From positions 1,552,001 through 1,616,000 of the forward strand of contig JAQFVV010006426.1 of NCBI GenBank assembly GCA_028023455.1: 64,000 nucleotides of DNA, given 5' to 3'. The notes below the pieces were generated by a model, which did no database searches, was not told where the DNA came from, and saw only the letters and a program-made list of their open reading frames with translations. Origin of the DNA: Epiperipatus broadwayi. Taxonomy: Eukaryota > Onychophora > Udeonychophora > Euonychophora > Peripatidae. Of the stretch, positions 59,661-64,000 are shown in pieces (positions within the stretch are counted from its first letter, which is position 1; each line of letters begins with the position of its first letter). The translations under genes and the position numbers were made by a program.

Positions 59661-61186
59661 AGAGTAGTCTAGGAATAACCTTTATTACAGTTATTTTATT
59701 TAATTCTAAACTATTAACTAGAAAATAATAATTTAAAACAAATCAGAATTTACATGAAATATATTTTTAATAAAATATTAAGAAAACGCATATATATGTT
59801 ACAAAATGTTTCATGCTTGGGGTGACATTATTTATTTACAGAATGGGGGATTTTTTTTTATAAAATTTCCTTTACATTAATTATTGAATGGATATAATTT
59901 TATGAAGTGTATTATAGCTTGTGCAGGGTTAATATGTCAATTTAAAGATGTTTACAGATAAAATGCTGTGGATGCATCACACAAATATAAAAGATCGTGA
60001 TAGGTTTAGATAATTAATGATATAAAAAGTACCTTGTGATTTAAAAGTAAATGATTTTGGTAAACAGGCAAAAATATACAATCTTAATCATTTATCTTCT
60101 TATGAAAATCATTATTTGTGTTCTTTTACTGGAATTGTTAAGAAAAGATGTCTTTGGAACAAACAATGTGATACATTTACGAGAATAAGTAAGTTATAAA
60201 ATCATTTATACAAAGTGATTTACGTCTATGATAATCAATAACAATTTTAAACAAAAGCATTTTAAATCTATGAACTGAATGTATTTTATGAAAGGAGTCA
60301 TTATTTTTAACACATCATTATGACTAATCAAAGGTCAAACAAGCATAAATTAATATAATAAAACAATAACGTTACTGGCATGTCATTAGAGAAATATCAA
60401 TCTTATGTTAGTTGAATACTTCATCATTTCAACACATTTGAGAATAAATAAGTATAGATACAACTGCACAATTTTTGGTAGAATAATTCTGAATGGAGAG
60501 GCCAGGTTTGAATATCCAGACCCAACTGTATGGAACTTCTGCAGCACAATCAAAACCCCATAAATCTTGCATTCCACAGGAAGTAGCATATACCCCTGAT
60601 TATGAATGATTTTGAGCAAAGGATGGGGATCTTCAGACTTTCAAAGACCCCCAATGACAAAGCAATAAAAAATATATGTAAGTACCATAAGAGAACGATC
60701 AGATATGCCAGCAGCATTATGCCTAAGAGATAAAATGAATACACTATAGTCCTAAGCCTGAAAATAATTTGACCTCTGCAAAAAGGATATGTTTAAACAA
60801 AAAATCATTAATCAAATAATAACTCTTCACTATTCAGGATAAACCAATAAAATTATTTTAAATTCGATTCCCATCAATGTTTTTAGTAATAGAACTAACC
60901 CTCCAGTAAATGGCAAGATAGGAAGATAACAATATTAAGGTTAACATTCTTTTAAATGACAACTTAGAAATAAATTTAAATTATACAGTAAAACTATGCA
61001 TCCACAGTAAAACATTTTATATAAAAAAATGTGAATAAAAGATTTTGGGTAGTTGTGGAGGGACCATACTGCCTCCATCAGATGGCACTGTGATACCATC
61101 AACAACCAGCCCGAAGCCTGCAAGTAATAAATTTATATATGAAATTAGCTGAAAATTGACAAATAAAAATGCTTCAGGCAATATGT
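59661..61186. other. Unassigned DNA
   Basis: Several short minus-strand frames but nothing recognisable. A locally GC-richer patch at 61,040-61,115 could be an exon on the minus strand (acceptor-like TTATTACTTGCAG), without support elsewhere. Confidence 0.4.
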
Positions 61187-61610
61187 ATCCAAGAAATACA
61201 TCCAAATACAAATTATAAAAAAAACCAAGAAAATGTTATAAAATTCAAATTAAAAAAAAAAAAATCCATGAAAAAGTGATAAAGATCTACTCCCCCCTTT
61301 AAAATCAAAAATTCTTCACTTAAATTGAAAAATAAAGAAGCCTGATGCTATATATATATATGCAAAAAATACATTGAAAGTACAAATTATAAAAAAAAAA
61401 CAAGAAAATCCTATAAAATTTAAATTAAAAAAAAATTCCATGAAAATACGAGAAAGATCCCCTCCCCCCAAATCAAAATTTCTTCACTTAAATTGAAAAA
61501 TAAAAAAGCCTGAGGATATATATATATACAAGAAATACATCGAAAGTACAAATTTTAAAAAAAAACAAGAAAATCCTATAAAATTCAAATTAAAAAAAAA
61601 AGAAATCAAA
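61187..61610. repeat. Diverged tandem repeat, about 165-175 bp period, 2.5 units
   Basis: Units begin near 61,187, 61,363 and 61,528 with AAGAAATACATC-type sequence, then ACAAGAAAATCCTATAAAAT, a C-run and TCTTCACTTAAATTGAAAAA. Confidence 0.7.
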
Positions 61611-61628
61611 GTCGACAAACTAAGAAAC

Positions 61629-62686
61629 ATGGCAGAGAGAGAATGGGAAATCCAAAAACATCAAATTATTTATCTTTAACATTTGCAAATATGAATTGGC
61701 AAATTAAATAGCTTTCAATATTTGCAAACTATCAGATTTAAAAGCAATGGTTATATAAAGTAAAAAAAAATATTACTGGTTTGAAATTATGGCATCTCAT
61801 CCAAAAAAAGTCAAATGTAAAACACCCCCCTCCCCCAATGAAGAATTTCTATCCCAAAATAATGGAAATGGCAAAATTAAATCAAAGAATTACTTCTAAA
61901 ATACAAATAAAAAAATTTGATCAAAATAATTAAAAGCAATGGTTATATAAACTAAAAAGAATATTACTGGTTGAAATTATGGCACCTCATCCAAAAGAAG
62001 TCAAACATAAACCCCTCTCCACCAATGAAGAATTTCTATCCAAAAATAACAAATTATTTATCTTCAAAGCATTTAATTGTTATCTGGCTTTCAAATTATG
62101 GCATATCTAAATTGATCAATAATATTTAAATAATTAAAAAGCAATAAACTAATATACAAAAATAATTACCAAAGTCCTTCCAATCATTTGTAGTAGGCAG
62201 TTGAATGTGTTCAGCATAAAAATCCATTAAGAAGAACATTATTTTGATTTAGAATTTTGAAGCTTTGAACATACCTGAATAGTAACAGAAGATTAAGTAA
62301 TGATGGTTATTTGGTGTAAAAAAATACAGCAAAGATGACATAATTTTGAAGCTTTGAACACATGTAATGGCATTTACACAATTATGAGTTTCTCAATGTC
62401 CTGCCTTGTTTACAACTCTTTTTTAATTAAAATTATCAAATAATAAATGATTCTTCAGCATTTTGACAAAAAGCATATTTCATTATATTTTATTTAAATG
62501 AAGTTGCAAATTGAAATGTGATGTAATAGCTCTTTCTTACATTAAAAAATATAGGCACAAACAATTTATCCTTCCACAAAATATAACACCACCAATGCAA
62601 TTCAAAATATGAAATGATTTTTTAGCATTTTGCTAAAGAGAAAATATTTTTTTAAAAATATATTTTAGTACTATATTCTGTGCATA

Positions 62687-62745
<59 letters not shown>

Positions 62746-62848
62746 ATGCATATTTAATTATGTTTTATTTAAACAAAGTTTAGCATATTAGAAAAAAATG
62801 TAGGTGCATTTGCAACTTTCTTTAAATAAAACAATTAAATATGCATCT

Positions 62849-62880
<32 letters not shown>

Positions 62881-64000
62881 CTATGCACAGAATATCATAC
62901 TAAAGTATATTTTTAAAAAAATATTTTCTCATTGGCAAAATGCTGAAAAATCATTTTGTATTTTGAATTGCATTGGTGAAGTTATATTTTATAGAAGGGT
63001 ACATTGTTTGTGCCTATATTTTTTTAGTGTAAAAAAGAGCTATTACATCACATTTTAATTTGCAACTTTGTTTAAATAAAACATAATGAAATATGCATCT
63101 TATATATAATTTCCAGAATTTGGTAATAAAGTATATTTTAAAGAAAATCATTTCTCTTTGTCAAAATTCTGAAGAATCATTTATTATTTGATAATTTTAA
63201 TTAAAGAGCAGTTGTAAACAAGGCAGGACATTGAGAAACTCATAATTGTGTAAATGCCATTACATGTGTTCAAAGCTTCAAAATTATGTCATCTTTGCTG
63301 TATTTTTTACACCAAATAACCATCATTACTTAATCTTCTGTTACTACTCAAGTGTGTTCAAAGCTTCAAAATTCTAAATCAAAATAATATTCTTCTTAAT
63401 GGATTTTTATGCTGAACACATTCAAGTGTTTACTATAAATGATTGGAAGGACTTTGGTAAATATTTTTTGTGTAGTGGTTTATTACTTTTTAATTATTTA
63501 AATATTATTGATCAATTTAGATATGCCATAATTTTAAAGCCAGATAACAGTTAATTGCTTTGAAGCTAAATAATTTCAGTTATTTTTGGATAGAAAGTCT
63601 TCATTGGGGGAAGGGGAGTTTACATTTGACTTCTTTTGGATGAGATGCCATAATTTCAAAACAGTAGTATTCTTTTTAATTTATATAACTATTGCTTTAA
63701 TTATTTTTGATCGAATTTTTTTTATTTGTATTTTAAAAGTATTTGTTTGATTTAATTTGTCCATTTCAATTATTTTTGGATAGAAATTATTCATTGAAGG
63801 AGGGTGGATGTTTTACATTTGACTTCTTTTGGCTGAGATGCCATAATTTCACAACAGTAATATTTTTTTACTTTATATAATCGTTGCTTTTAAATCTTAT
63901 AGTTTGCAAATATTGAAATCTACTTAATTTGCTGATTTATATTTGCAAATGTTAAAGGTAAATAATTTGTGTTTTTGGATTTCTCGCTCTCTCTCTGCCA
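61629..64000. repeat. Very large palindrome, arms over 1 kb, centre (TA)n
   Basis: The left arm 61,629-62,690 is the imperfect reverse complement of 62,880-64,000. CATGGCAGAGAGAG near 61,629 pairs with CTCTCTCTCTGCCA at the window end, and TTCTGTGCATAG at 62,676 pairs with CTATGCACAGAA at 62,881. Both arms carry the same internal duplication of about 220 bp, so that duplication came first. The centre contains two (TA)n tracts (62,688-62,742 and 62,852-62,880) around a smaller inverted pair. The right end is cut by the window. Element type unknown; no coding frame. Confidence 0.85.

Noticed and set aside
62190-63420. Repeated spaced units as a CRISPR array
   Set aside because: The repeats are inverted arms of one palindrome in eukaryotic DNA, not short direct repeats with unique spacers.

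Overview
The window is animal nuclear DNA, very AT-rich, and by its content an invertebrate. It holds one recognisable spliced host gene in a background of mobile elements: LTR retrotransposons, a non-LTR (LINE) element, a Penelope-type nuclease remnant, hAT and foldback DNA elements, SINE-like units and long AT, TAA and ATC microsatellites. I see no ribosomal RNA, no intact tRNA gene and no bacterial features. The species cannot be fixed from sequence alone.

Region by region. 1-1,000: a decayed GIY-YIG (Penelope-like) remnant with a large inverted repeat. 1,540-7,930: LTR-type DNA with two candidate promoters and an unusual a-b-a'-b' inverted arrangement of one LTR. 7,940-9,130: a foldback repeat. 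10,368-26,914: a decayed Mag-type Gypsy retrotransposon whose two LTRs were each hit by a later LTR element. The 5' LTR carries a 3.1-kb insertion (one LTR plus a tRNA-Lys-type primer binding site). The 3' LTR carries a 10.4-kb element with about 3-kb LTRs, a gag-protease reading frame on the minus strand and no reverse transcriptase. 26,915-35,675: mostly featureless, with a tRNA-derived SINE, a LINE scrap and a tRNA-like fragment. 35,676-40,972: a nearly complete but decayed L1/Tx1-type LINE between a (TAA)n tract and an (ATC)n(ATA)n tract.

41,144-50,421: the one convincing host gene. A TATA box is followed by three exons with matching phase-1 introns of about 4.4 and 4.2 kb and a poly(A) signal. 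It encodes a 99-residue secreted protein with a signal peptide, a basic linker, predicted helices and three cysteines, which I cannot assign to a family. Intron 1 contains a textbook hAT-type element with an 8-bp target duplication.

50,422-64,000: AT-rich DNA with a direct/inverted repeat block (51.7-52.7 kb), a GIY-YIG nuclease remnant (53.65-54.03 kb, minus), a perfectly framed foldback element (56.5-57.2 kb), a second fragment of the LINE (58.5-59.4 kb), tandem repeats, and a palindrome with arms over 1 kb that runs off the end of the window.
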